From the NCBI GenBank assembly GCA_002914845.1, contig JXTC01000157.1, forward strand, positions 413,114-477,113: DNA of 64,000 nt, read 5' to 3'. Positions 22,086 to 34,368 of this stretch are shown here, in pieces (positions within the stretch are counted from its first letter, which is position 1; every line of letters begins with the position of its first letter). Under the pieces are notes generated by a model. It did no database searches. It had not been told where the DNA came from and saw only the letters and a program-made list of their open reading frames with translations. Position numbers and translations under genes: made by a program. Source of the stretch: Trema orientale (taxonomy: Eukaryota; Streptophyta; Magnoliopsida; Rosales; Cannabaceae).

Positions 22086-24285
22086 TATTGTGTATCATTT
22101 TTTGATGGCTATGCAGATTGTTTACGGCTCTTACCGTTCCTGTTTTTACCGCCATTTTAGAGGGAAAAATAATAATAATAATAATAATAATAATTGGGTC
22201 GGACTTCTGTCGGGGACTTAAAAGAACAAAAATGGTTTTAAGGTGGGAGACTTGGAAACTCAGATTTGTATCAATTCATTCAATATGTTTGAGATTTGAA
22301 TGAAACTTGGCAAACTGGCGGGTTGACTATACGTGAGAGGATAGAGGTGAATGTCGATAAGATTTTCGAGTTCATAATGGTGGTGTGTGTGAACTGACTG
22401 AAACGCTATTAGTTTTCTAAGTTTCGGGTTATTTTGGTCAATTTAGCCTTTAGGAGTAGAAATATATTAAACAGACTTTGTAATTTGAAAATAGATGATT
22501 TGGAAGTGATATTTTTAAACAGAGAATCTAAAAATTGGGTTAGAAAATGTGTTTATGAAAATGCTTTTGGATATTATATTTTATTGTCATTTTTAAGATG
22601 AAAAAATTTTGAAACTATGTTTGATAGTGTCATTTTTAAATAGATATTTGTTTAGTTGAATTGTTCTTAAATATCATTTTTCTATAATATCATAAAATTT
22701 GTTAACATAATTTGTTTAAATTTTTAGAAAACATCCATTTGTCATTTTCAAATTTTTCGGATTTTTTTGCCAAAGTTTTTAAAATTTTGGATTCAAAAAA
22801 TAGGCCACCAAACAGGCTTTTTTTTATTTTGATAATTTTGAAATCATAAAACTAAATTCAAAAAGGGTACCAAAGGACCTTTTAAGAATTTCAATTAAGT
22901 ATTAGTTAAATCGATCACTAAATAAGGGTTGGATTTTTTTTTTTTTTTTGAAAGAAAATAAGGGTTGGATTTGATTTGATCAGTTTCTATTATGCACATT
23001 TTTAAGGAGGCAGATTGTCCGTCTAAAATCTCTATCATATTGTTTGTCTAACAACTAAAGAAATGACATGTCATTAAAATATTCGGCCTTATCTCCTCTA
23101 CAATTTTACGTCACTTAACGTTGTTGAAACACTTCATCTTTAAGAGGGGGGGGAGAGAGGGAGGGGGGAGGCACGCATAAAGTCACGGTTGCTACTCTTC
23201 CTCTTGTCCGACTCTTCATCTTCGTCCTTTCTTTTTTCATCTAAGTAAGTTTCTGGTTCTGAAATACATCCTATCCTATATACATGAGAATTTTCAAGCG
23301 TTTTCATTTTATATAGCTAGAGTAGGAAGAAGGCATATGGTTTTGAAATCCGTCCATATTTTTGAATTACATGGAGTTTTAATAAAAGGCAAAATAAACA
23401 AAGGAATACACATAAAAGAAGTGAAATTAGGTAAACAAGACCTTTTGAAGGTTACTTTTAGTAAAAGCCTATATTTCAAAACTTACTGCAAAACAGCCTC
23501 ACCCAAAAAAAAATCCAAAATACTAAATAAATAAATAACTTAGGGTTCTATGTTATTAAAAAAAAAAACCTATCCTAGTCTCTTCTTCCTTTCTTCTTCC
23601 ATTTCTTTACCAATAGGAAACTTATATAACAACAGTCAAAAGTCACGATGAAAATCTCAATTCATGTTTTTACAACATCAACGATCGAAATAACGAGCTC
23701 CTTCCCTCTTCTCTTTCTTTCCCAATGAGAAACTCATATAACGACAGCCACAGTAATGACTTCCGACTCATCTTCTCCCATCGTCAACGACAAAAACAAC
23801 AAATACCCAAACAACGATTATTTATCCTCTACTCAACGTCGAAGTTAATTTGTTTCAATGTCAAAGTTACTTTGTTTCTAAAAGCCTTCTATTTTGGTTT
23901 TTTTTTTTTTTTTTTTTTTTAAGTTCTAAAATTGTAAGTTTAGTGCTGAAACTTAAATAAATCAAACTTTATATAACCACTACCACTTTATACTTTTATG
24001 TCGGACTAAATCTCCTCGAGGGACCACAAGCATAGTTTACTAGTTTAAAAACCCATAGTATGGTTAATGACATTTTATTTAGTGACATTTACATAAAAAA
24101 AAAATGTTACTAATAATATTTTAGTTGTATTTGCTTAAAAATCTCAGTAACATTGATCTTCATTGGCAATTTGAAATGTCACTGATATTTTGATTTAATA
24201 ATATATAAGCAAATGCCATTAAAATTTATCTTCAGTAGCATTTTTTAAATATCATTAACATTTTTATTGAGAAAATTTACACCCA
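22086..24285. other. Intergenic AT-rich DNA
   Basis: Contains an AAT microsatellite (about 22160-22192), a G-rich patch (23143-23172), and poly-A and poly-T runs (23559-23569, 23899-23920). About 22540-22870 contains CCACCAAACAGGC-type ends suggestive of a decayed MITE. No gene is seen. Confidence 0.45.
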
Positions 24286-24636
24286 AGACTTATTTTTGCG
24301 TCTGATATTTCAAAAATACCTATTTTATTTTTCTTTCCAAAATACTCATTTGTAGGTATACATTTCATGAGTGGTATATATTTATAATATAAATTTTTAC
24401 ATGTAGTTTACATTTACAATGTAAATTTATACATGTGGTATATATATTGAAAAATATACCAAGTTTTAGGTATAAATTTTATCCATGGAATATATATCGT
24501 AGTATATATTTCATGTATAAAATATGTGTGATTTCTATTTCTCAAAGAATGGATAAATGTGGATATTTATGAAAGAAAAAAAAAAGAGTATTTACGAAAA
24601 TATGCTCAAGAAAACGGATATTTATGAAATTTTCCC
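24286..24636 (-). repeat. Dispersed repeat, copy 1 (inverted relative to the 61-63 kb copies)
   Basis: Its reverse complement begins GGGAAAATTTCATAAATATC and goes on with TTTTCTTGAGCATATTTTCG, then GTATATAT..CATGGATAAAA. The same order is seen at about 61484-61870 and 62625-62985. The left end GAGAAAATTTACACCCAAGA is an imperfect inverted copy of the right end, so this is probably a MITE. Confidence 0.55.
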
Positions 24637-24649
24637 ATTTTATTTGGGC

Positions 24650-25010
24650 TTCTTACAAAAATCCGGGCCCATAATCAAACAAATTGAAAAATCCTCGATT
24701 GGCTAGAACTTTAGAAAAATCCTGGAATTTATTTAGGAAAAAAAAATAACTTTTTAAATCTATTTAGAAAGTTACCATTTTAAAAAATTTAATATTATTT
24801 AAAGGTATTCGAGGTAACTAATCAAGTTACTTGAGGTAAACAAGAATTACTTAAGGTAACTAGTATAATTATCTCAAATAACTTGACCAATTACCTTAAG
24901 TACCTTATCAATTAGTAAAAAGTGATATTTTTCTAAATAACTTTAAAAGTTGTATTTTTCTAAATATTCTGAGATTTTTCAAAATGTTCAAAATTTCAGG
25001 ATTTTTCAAT
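24650..25010. repeat. Inverted-repeat element with repeated AGGTAAC core
   Basis: The left arm (24690-24775, AAAAATCCT..TTTAG.AAAAA..) is mirrored by the right arm (24918-25008, TTTTTC..AGGATTTTT). The centre (24805-24905) repeats GAGGTAACTA/AAGTTACTTGAGG-type motifs in both directions. This suggests a decayed foldback element. Confidence 0.45.
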
Positions 25011-26655
25011 TTTTTTTAAAACTTTATTGTATAAATTCAAATTTCCTCTCTTTAAGAAGTAGCATTTTAGAAATGCTACTAAATTTAGATTTAGTAGTAT
25101 TTGAAAAAAGAGAGCTATATTTGCACCCTGAAATAGCATAAAAGTACCCCTAATTTAAATTAATCCAATCAAAAAATAGAAAATTGTTATTTATTAATAT
25201 TGGTACCCTTAATATTCTTAAACTAGGCCGATTCTTATACATCAATCAATTTTGGCACCCTTCATGATTTCAAGAATAAAACTTCAAAATTAGAGACCAC
25301 AAAAAAATACAACCTCAAAATCCATCAATTAATATATTTGTTTCTCTATTTCTATTTTATTATTTTCTTTATGATTCTCTTCTCAAAGAGAATAGTGAGC
25401 ACTACTCCAAGAAGTTGAGCACTACTCCAAGAATCTATATATTTTCTTTCCATCTTTATTTTTCTTCTTTTTATCTCTTCCTGAAAAAACCTCATACATA
25501 TATAAGGTAGTAATAAACATGGCTACTAGCTAACTATATCAGAAAGCTTCCTGTACATAGAAAAAGCCAAAGCCGATTAAGGAGGAGCACACTATAGAGG
25601 CTTGTTCATCCAATTACAGAATTAGACCACAAGCAATCTATCAAAATAAAAGGACATAAGAGCTCAAATGGGGACATGAGTGTAGTGCTAGTCAAAGGGA
25701 TTCCGACGCTTAAGCCAGTAATCAAGTTGATAGAAAATATAGATAACAAGCCAAATAAGAAATGACTAAATAAAAAGAATGAAGAGTAAGGTAAGAGATT
25801 GAAGGCATAGAGCCTTGCAAATGGACGATGGATGGATGTAGATATTCCAGATGACTCCGGAATTGTCAATCTCTTCCTTTATGGGAAGGATGAAGGCTTA
25901 TCATTCGGTCGCAAGGTATGAATGCTTATAAGACCTTAGTCTCAGATGATGAGTATAAGTAATAATGAATAAGATTGTAGTCAAAGGTAGGTAAGGGAGA
26001 GTTTTCAAGAAGAGTGAATGTGAATTCAGATAACCTCTGATATTCACTTGGACCTTTATTAATAGGAGTACTCCTAAACCCGTTTGAGCTCGTTACTCTA
26101 GTCTAAGATTCGTGGCACGTGGCAGCTCTTTTTGGGTCAATCTGGTTGGACTGGGTCCTGAGTTTTTCAGAGTTGGTTACAAGTCGTCTAATTGCTAGTT
26201 TGACCTAGTTTAGGGATGAAATCTTTGGCTGGTGGGTTAGTTGAACTTAGTCTTTTCGTGAGTTGGAGCCAATTTTGTAGGTTAGGATTTCTAGATGCCC
26301 AGTATTAGTTATTCGGCCTAATCATGGTATTTATAGGCTTCGTAGGATGGACAAGTCCATCATTTTTGGGCTATTAATCGTTGGATCATTTTTTAACCAT
26401 TATACACACCGAATTAGCAAGTTTATCTTCCGTTTTGTGAATGAGGCACATAAACAAATATAAAAAACTCAAAGCAATAATCTATTTGTTTTCATTTAAT
26501 CTTGTGTTTGGGTTTAGGTTAGCATTTCAATTTGGGCAATTTGATTAATATAATTTTGGATTTTATTGATTAATCTGATCTTTACGATCATATGATAAAA
26601 GATTTTTTTTTTAAGAAATTTATACATGATACGAAAAAATATTCTGCTACAAAAA
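25011..26655. other. Intergenic DNA with unrecognised, probably transposon-derived sequence
   Basis: 25500-26400 is less AT-rich than its surroundings and looks like old mobile DNA, possibly an LTR or untranslated region. I found no ends, target duplication or protein motifs. CACTACTCCAAGAA occurs twice close together at about 25398-25431. Confidence 0.35.
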
Positions 26656-26660
26656 AGAAA

Positions 26661-27982
26661 GGGTTAACGATAGCCAAATACCTTTAAGTTTAATTTTTTT
26701 GCAAAAAATAACTCAACATTTGAGTTTTACAAAATAATACCCTGACATTTGAAATCTCTGCAAAATTATACCTTATAATGCCTAATTTAGTGATTCTAAC
26801 AATAGCAAGACAGAAATCCTCCCCTTGTTAAGCGATTAAAAAATAATAATTTATAATTTTAAAAAAGAAAATTACCAAAAAAAAAAAAAAGAACTTCCTC
26901 TCTCACCTCACATCCGATTCACTCTCTTAAAACTCAGAATCATCACGATATCAAGGAGCTCGATTTCGAGTTGTTGAATAACGAGAACGGAACTGTAAGA
27001 GAACTTATGAAACATGAAATAGTAGAAACCCTAATAAAGCTCTGAATAGATCTGCTTCTTGACTTGCCTGCTGCCATTTTGAGCTGCATTAGTAGGTAAA
27101 AGTCACCTGGTTATGTAATTTTCTGCCATTGAAATCTATAATAATGTTAGGTCAACTAAATCCATATTTGTATATTTTTTTCGCTAATATGAAAATTTTC
27201 TGTTTTTTTAGGAGAGGGTATTTGATTGAATTAATAGAGATTAGGATAGAGAATGTCATCATATAGCAACGGGAAAAAAAAGAATAATTTATCTGGAAGT
27301 AAAAAAGAATCCTTTTGTTTTAATAGAAACCCAAATCAGCACACTACCATTTCGCTTATATTTACACCAATTTTTTTGCACAATTAAATTAGAACAATAT
27401 TTATCACTAACTGTATCACTATTCATCACCAAATAATGCCCAAAAAAATATATGGAATGGTCCAAAATCAAATATATTCTGCATATATATCCCACATTCA
27501 TTTTGGTTTTTGTTGTTTTTGCTTATGAAATGCTTGTCACCTTCTCCTTTGGACTCTCTCACAGATTTATTAAAGACCACTACTCCAAAACAGAAACCCA
27601 AAATAGAGAAAGAAAGTGCGAGAATGTATAGTAAATTATTCGAGAAATTGTTGATAGAAAAACACCAAATCTGCAATAAGCACTACTCCAATGGCAAAAA
27701 TGACCTTCCAACTCGATTCCACGTAGTTTTCTGTTTCCTCTGTTTTGACATTTTACCATGTATTGATGGTGGTGGTGGTGGGATAAGGAATTGTTGTTAA
27801 GGATGGATAAGGTGAAGTGGGTTCAAGGCAATACAACTTGGGGTTATGACTTGGATTGTTAAGAAATTTATTTGAGTTAAAATGGAAGCTTGAGTCTTTG
27901 CAGAACAGAAGAGAGAGATAGAGAGAGAGAGAGAGAGATGAGAGGTGAGAGAAGGCACAGGTGAGAGAAATTATTTTTTACT

Positions 27983-28013
<31 letters not shown>

Positions 28014-28199
28014 AAAATTAAAATATTATTAAAAATAAATTAAAGAGGGGTAAAAGAGTCTGATCACTATTTAAATTACTTGATAGGATAGATATATGCA
28101 GACATTTCAAATGTCAAGGTATTATTTTGAAAAACTCAATAATATAGTTATTTTTTATAGAAAAATCAAATTTGAGGATATTTTGGTGTCATTAACCCC
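26661..28199. mobile_element. 1.5-kb element with ~100-bp terminal inverted repeats (MULE-like)
   Basis: The left end GGGTTAACGATAGCCAAATA and the reverse complement of the right end GGGGTTAATGACACCAAAAT align over about 100 bases, sharing CAAAATAATACC(C/T)TGACATTTG. The flanks are A-rich and agree at eight of nine positions, consistent with a 9-bp target duplication but not proof. The interior is non-repetitive in part (26895-27130) and could be captured host sequence. It also holds AG and ATT microsatellites (27907-27939, 27978-28009). No convincing protein is encoded. Confidence 0.6.
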
Positions 28200-29265
28200 A
28201 AAAAAAAAAAAAAATAAAATAAAAGAATGTGATAAGTGATATTGCATTTAGGACGTAATTATCAAGTTGAGTTATTATAAATTTATTTAAAATCTAGATA
28301 ATTGTATAATTTGGTCTTTTTATTGAAAGATAAATATGTAATAATAAATTTTGGAAGAAAAAAAGGTGTCTTTATGCTACTTGGGTTGCAAATATAGCCC
28401 ACTTTTGAAAAGATAATACTACAATTTTAATTTAGTGATATTTTAGAATGTGACTTATTCAATTTTGATATTATTGGTTAATTTAGGAAATAGAGTAAAT
28501 AAAAAACATAATCTAATACATACATAAAGATATTCTTTATAGAGATTAAACAAATATTTTAAATCTATAAACAAATTCATAAATACATGTATATATATTA
28601 AAAATTAATCTACACGACACACATCTTTATATTCATTTATATTTATTATTTTCTTTCTCTAATATATATATATTTATCTTTATATTCATCTATTATTATT
28701 ATTTTAATTTTCTAATATATATTTATTTATTTATTTACATATTCACAAATACATGAATCATATAACTTTTTTTAACAACATAGATTTTAATTATATTATA
28801 GCTAGTTTGTTTTTCTTTTTTTAATAGGCCTATATATATAAAGACGATATCAAGTAAGAGCATATATATATATACATATATTTTCTAATATATATACATT
28901 CATATATTCATAAATCATATAACTTCTTTTTAAACAAAATTATACTATAACCAGTATTTTTTTTAATATACCTTTATATATATATATTTAACGATGACCT
29001 CAAAAAAAGCATAAAAGTTTCTCCTAAAAAGAAAGAAACACGTATAGACCTTAATCTTAAAAATTCGGAGAATTTACTCCAAGGGGGTCTTACTAAATTC
29101 TCATGGTGAAAAATGGATTCACCCATAAATATTTTCAAAACTAACTCTCATTGCCATATCACACATATAAAATTACTTGGATAACATATTTCCTAACAAA
29201 CCCTTAGGTACATTTTCTCCAACAAACTCCAAACTACTCTGCCATTACCACTGATCCCAATCCAG
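28200..29265. other. Intergenic AT-rich DNA
   Basis: Very AT-rich with several TATATA tracts and TTATTATT runs. No gene or defined element is recognised. Confidence 0.5.
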
Positions 29266-29279
29266 ACCTCTGTGGTGCA

Positions 29280-29525
29280 TCCGCTCGACTAGAGTCGAAA
29301 AATTTCAACTGCGGTCGAATTTATTTTGCAGCCTCTCCTGGTTTTTCCAATCGATTTTCGATTGGTGTCGTGCCACTATTCGACTGGGGTCAAAGCCACC
29401 AGTCTCAAATTTTCGACTAGTATTTGACCATAGTAGAATATTTTCGACCTAGTCGAACATGGTCGGTTGCCTTCCCAATGCTGCCTCCTTTTCTTTTGAC
29501 TTTTTCGACTGGGGTCGAGTTAGTA
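29280..29525. repeat. Island of TCGAC..GTCGA imperfect palindromes
   Basis: Within about 240 bases the sequence repeatedly shows TCGACT/GGGGTCGA-type dyads: TCGACTAGAGTCGA, CAACTGCGGTCGA, CGATTGGTGTCG, TCGACTGGGGTCAA, TCGACCTAGTCGA and TCGACTGGGGTCGA. The island is clearly richer in CpG than its surroundings. No coding frame is involved. Confidence 0.7.
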
Positions 29526-29529
29526 ATAA

Positions 29530-30080
29530 TTTTAAAACTCCGAAATTTTTATTAAACAGAGCAATAAAAGTCCTAATTTTGTAAATAGTTTATATATTGT
29601 CTTTTTTTTTCATCATATGTATTAAAAAATGGTCAAAATTGATAATGCCTCTAAAAATTTTTAACAAAAAAGTGAAGACCTTAGAAAATAAACTAAATGT
29701 AAAAATCCTTTATAGTGTGAATGGAAAGAAGAAAGAACAAATATTTGAGTTCCAATTTATAATTTCAATTCAAAATTTCTAAATTTTGTTAACTGGATTT
29801 TTAAATTAACCACATCTTAACAAATCTAACCTATTACTCCACATCCTATATTTTAGCTTTTTTATTTTCTCAAAATATGTCACTTTCTTCTTATCTTTCA
29901 AGGGAGGCGCTTCTTTGTCCTGTTTCCCCTTCTTCTTTGGGGTGGTAAATTAGTTCACATCTAATTTATATGATTGGTAACTCCTTGCCCTATTTCTCTA
30001 TAACTTAAAGACTGCAATATAAGAAACTTACGAGTGTAACTCTTATATATCTTTTTGAGTTTTTTTTTAACTATTGATAT
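29530..30080. other. Intergenic AT-rich DNA
   Basis: AT-rich DNA with no recognised gene. A 61-codon Lys-rich open frame at 29597-29782 has no domain or promoter and was not called. Confidence 0.45.
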
Positions 30081-30084
30081 ATAT

Positions 30085-30761
30085 GGGTGAGTTTTCAATG
30101 GGTATTTTTGTTTTTTCTCCATGGATGGGTAAGTTTGACTAATTTAGAAATAAACCTATAATAACAAGTTATCTCATTAAATATATTAATTTTTAATTAT
30201 TTATTTATTTCTTTCTTTCTTTTTTAAAAATTTAATTTAAAGTTTAATTTTTTAATTACTTTTAATTTAAAACTATATGTAATTGTATCTTCAATATTTC
30301 ATAAAATATTTTTTTTACTGTACGAAAGGTAAAATCAAAGATAGCATAATTTTTATATTATGAATAAGTTGTTTTTTTAAATAACAAAAGATGAATAAAG
30401 AAACTACATTAAAAAAAATTATTTAAAAAATAATAATGCGTGAAACAGCTTAAAATATGTACATTTTTTGGTTTTTTTTTTTTCCAACGAATGAGATAGT
30501 TGAGAGTGATTTGGGATTATTAAGTATTTTTTACTAGTTTTATTTTCTTATAAAAAAAGAAAATAAAAAAAATTTGACCAACTCATCAGGTTACCCATCT
30601 TTTTTGTTTTAAATAACTTTCTATATTTATATATGTATTAATTATAATAATTTTTTTAGTAAATCTACTAATATTATTTTAGCCATTAGATTAAAATCCA
30701 ATGACCCAAATTAAAGTACCCATCCATAGAGTAAAAACAAAAATCTCCATTGAAACATCAC

Positions 30762-30763
<2 letters not shown>
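30085..30763. mobile_element. Inverted-repeat element (~0.7 kb)
   Basis: The left end GGGTGAGTTTTCAATGGGTA and the reverse complement of the right end GGGTGATGTTTCAATGGAGA align. The match continues with TTTTTGTTTTT and (A/T)CTC.ATGGATGGGTA for about 55 bases. TATATA sequence flanks both ends, so the target duplication is unclear. The interior is AT-rich without coding sequence. Confidence 0.6.
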
Positions 30764-30798
<35 letters not shown>

Positions 30799-30998
30799 TT
30801 ATGTTATTAGTATTGTCATATCCCCATTATAGGTGGGAATAAGCTTGACCTGAATCAAAGTTTTTTGGAGTTAATTTTAGCCTTAGATTTTCTCGAATTC
30901 TTTCATCATTTTTGCTTCTTTTTTCCACTTTGAAACTCTATGTGAATTTCAATTATCATGACCTTTCGCTTTGCAAAGGTTTCCTAGATATTATAAAG

Positions 30999-31029
<31 letters not shown>

Positions 31030-32340
31030 ATTACAAATGCACTAATACAATATTAAATTTTGCTAGTGACTTAGTAAATATTATATTTTTAGTTTTTTTC
31101 GCCTTTCCTTAGGCTTTTTTCATAAAAGGAATGTTTATGTTGATCAAGTTCATTTTTTTCTCCTTAAATTAGCTATATTTAATCATATGTTTTCTAATTA
31201 ATTTTTTTTTTCCTGAAATTGTACAGATTTCACAAGATTAAGATACACAACTTCTTGATTAATTGGAGCTACTTTTATCTACTGATACAATATTTTCTTG
31301 TAATTTTTTTTTTATTTTTCATCTGAATTCATGTGAATCATTTGTATATAGAAAGAAGTTTACTCTTCCTTACTACCAAATATATACTCTTTTTTCTAGT
31401 TAGAATTTATTTTTTGGGTTTTGCCTGGTCAAGTTTTGATAAGGCATAATCTAGAGTTTAAATTGTTGCCCTCTAACATAAGTATTCCTTAATAACAAAT
31501 AGTGTACAAGTACCATGAGGGAAAGGTGAAAAAAAAACTCAATATTGGGAGTACAATTGAGAATCTGAGATCCGATGCGAACAATCAATTGAAGTAACTG
31601 AGCTTAGAGACTTTACTTGATTATTAGTGAAGCACATTTACTCTAATGGTGCACCTTTTGCATGATGGGTCAGCGAGAGGATGGGAAACATCAACGAGCT
31701 AGGGTGGCGCATTTCGCTTTTCCAACTTTAGAGAAACTCCTAAATAGGCCTAGATTGTTTGTATAGACAGACTTTTAGAGTGCTAAGATCAAAAGTTGAG
31801 AGGGAGATGTGAGATGAATATAATGGTTACTCAATAGCTAATGAGGGATGTGAGACGAATATTCACAAATATATATATATAGGTTATTCACATCTTATAT
31901 CTATATAATATATATTATATTTATAACAAAATTGTGTTACATATGTTTGGCTTGAGTGCTTGAGAGATATTGGGTAGACTGTAGAGTATTAAAATTTTCT
32001 CATATTTTGGAATTGATAAATTTTGGTAAGGTTTTGTTAGGTTTTCATACCATTTAATTCTTATTTAGTGTGCATTACTAGTTTTAGACTAAAAAAAATC
32101 CCTCGATGCACATTAATGGACCAAACAATTTTATTTTATTTTTTATAAGGAACAAAACTCTGATTATAGTTATATTAAATAACGAATAATACACATATGT
32201 TATTCACATCTTATATATATACACACATATTTATAACGAAAATTTGTTCATATGTATGGCTTGAGTTTCCAGAAAAGAAAATAAAAATAAAAATAAAAAG
32301 TGATATTAAATAACAGTTATCTATAGTCTTATAGTAATGT
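30764..32340. other. Intergenic AT-rich DNA with TA microsatellites and an 80-bp direct repeat
   Basis: TA runs lie at 30768-30793 and about 31000-31026. A segment starting GTTATTCACATCTTATAT and ending ATG(T)..GGCTTGAGT occurs at about 31883-31962 and again at about 32199-32262. No gene is seen. Confidence 0.5.
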
Positions 32341-32362
32341 ATCTCTACTATAACCAAAAATC

Positions 32363-32444
32363 GTCGCTTTGGCCGAGTGGTTAAGGCGTGTGCCTGCTAA
32401 GTACATGGGGTTTCCCCGCGAGAGTTCGAATCTCTCAGGCGACG
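32363..32444 (+). tRNA. tRNA-Ser (anticodon GCU)
   Basis: An 82-nt class II tRNA. The acceptor arm GTCGCTT pairs with AGGCGAC, and the discriminator base is G. The A box GGCCGAGTGGTT and B box AGTTCGAATCT are intact. The anticodon GCT is at 32396-32398 within CTGCTAA. The long variable arm (ACATGGGG..CCCCGCG) is typical of tRNA-Ser. No CCA is encoded and there is no intron. A T-run at 32456-32462 is the Pol III terminator. It is a nuclear cytosolic-type gene. Confidence 0.96.
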
Positions 32445-32455
32445 TTGACTCTTAA

Positions 32456-32462
32456 TTTTTTT
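32456..32462 (+). terminator. Pol III oligo-T terminator of tRNA-Ser
   Basis: The run of seven T starts 12 bases after the tRNA 3' end, the usual position. Confidence 0.85.
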
Positions 32463-33700
32463 CCTTTAAAAATTCCAATAATTTATTTCATAATAAATAT
32501 TATTTAAAAAGAAAGTCCAAAAGGTTTGGAAGACCAATCCGGTTTACGTGGAGTGGAATAGTCAGACCTCCACGGTAACGGGCAACTTGGTCAGTCACCG
32601 GCCTCACCCGTTGAAGTTTTGACAAATAACATAGGGACACGTGTAGAAGTTTACGGGTCATTTAAGAGGTTTCCCAACAAGGCCAAGTTGTTTAAAATGC
32701 CAGTAGGAATCATTAAAGTGGAAAATACCATTTGGCCTCAGCGAACAGCCAATTTGAAATTGATTTCTTAATTTAATGCAACCTTTATACTAGTTCAACA
32801 CGTTGATCTCTTCACAGGTTAAATAAACCATTTGAAAAAATTCAATGGGAATTCTCTGGAGTCCTCTCCACCGTAGCATTTTGTGTCTATTCCTCTCGTT
32901 ATTATGATTTTTTTGTTAAAAATTCTTTTTTATATGTTATTTTGGATGACTTTGATTTGGAGTTGTAGTTGACACTTGAAACCTTTTTTTTTTTTTTTCC
33001 TCAATGTGAGGAAATTTTAAGCTGAATGACTCCAAGTTATTCATTCATTTTATACTTTTTAAGGGGGTTTTTTTTTTTTTGACTCCAAGTTATGCATTCA
33101 TTTTATACTTTTTAAGAGTTTTTTTTTTTAATAAAAAGAAATTTTTCGTCATCATTTTCTCACATATTTGTGATAAACTTTACAAATAAAAACAACAACT
33201 CATTTTCTTTTCTTTTCTCATCTCCTCAGTATTGGAATTATGAGTATGAAAAGCCAACTTTTCTTTTTATAAAATACCATGATGTAAAGTCTTCGACGCT
33301 GCCAATAATAATATGAAAATGTGACTTTATTTACTTTTTGATTTTAAAAAAAAAATTGTAAAAGAAAAAATAAACGAAAAATGGAGACAGAATATTAAAG
33401 CTCATAAATCTACTAATCAACATGAAAAGTATATTATCCTCATGAAAGCATTATATATACGTGTATATATATATATATGGGGAAGACTTCTCAATAGTTA
33501 CAATTTTTTTGTGACCATGAATGGATACTAAAAAAAGTAGTGATAGCATTAAATTTTTTTGATGGTAATAAATAGCATTAAATTTTTTTGGCCAACCACC
33601 AAACTAATCACCACCGTAGGATATTAGATCTAACTGCTTAAACCATTGTAACCATCCATGGATAAATATTGTTGTAACCATTTAAACCAAACCCATGTGT
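32463..33700. other. Intergenic DNA
   Basis: AT-rich DNA. A ~53-bp tandem duplication (33027-33079 and 33080-33132) shares TGACTCCAAGTTAT and CATTTTATACTTTTTAAG. No gene is recognised. Confidence 0.5.
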
Positions 33701-33702
33701 AT

Positions 33703-33944
33703 GGTTGCCAATCCAATAGGTTTTTTTTTTTTTTTTTACCCATGTCTAGGTATTCTTTTTTAAGCCTTTGCATCATCATCTAATGGTGATCTAAACGGCT
33801 ATAATAAGGTGCATGAAAAAAATCATTAATACTATTTCTCTCTCTTATTTTTTATTATAAAAAAATTGTGCATGATAAATTTTCATTAGCCAAAATGATA
33901 CCTATGTATAGGTTAAAAAAAAAAAAACCTACTGGATTGGTGCC
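33703..33944. mobile_element. Short foldback element (~240 bp)
   Basis: The left arm (GGTTGCCAATCCAATAGG, a T-run, then CTAGGTATTC) is mirrored by the right arm, whose reverse complement reads GGCACCAATCCAGTAGG, a T-run, then ATAGGTATC. The arms are about 50 bases long. A fragment of the same family is present at 14288-14342. Confidence 0.6.
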
Positions 33945-34365
33945 CTATATATATACACACACGCATTTATATTGGATTCAACATCAAAACTTTATATTGG
34001 TAAAATAATATTGGCTTTGGAAAAAAGGCTAAAATAAAGAACAAGGGAAAAAAAAAAAGAACGAGGAACGAGGAAGGAACCAAAAACCATTATACCATTT
34101 TGAACTATTAATATGATAATGATAAAATCAAAGAATACATAAAAAGCAAATGATAAATTAAATTTACCACTGCCGACAGTTTTTTTTTTTAATTTAATAA
34201 TGATTAGGCTGTCATCAAGTTGTTATCATTCCGTCCGTGAAGTAAATGCAAGAAAGGTTATTTTTTTTTTTCTAGGCAACATTAATTTTTCTTATTAAAA
34301 AAAATTCAGAGTAATCCCATAAATTCATAACGAGTACTTAAAACCTAAAAATGGTACTTCAAGAA
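33945..34365. other. Intergenic AT-rich DNA
   Basis: Nothing is recognised apart from poly-A and poly-T runs. Confidence 0.45.
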
Positions 34366-34368
34366 CTC

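Noticed and set aside
29597-29782. 61-codon Lys-rich frame
   Set aside because: AT-rich chance frame, no supporting features.
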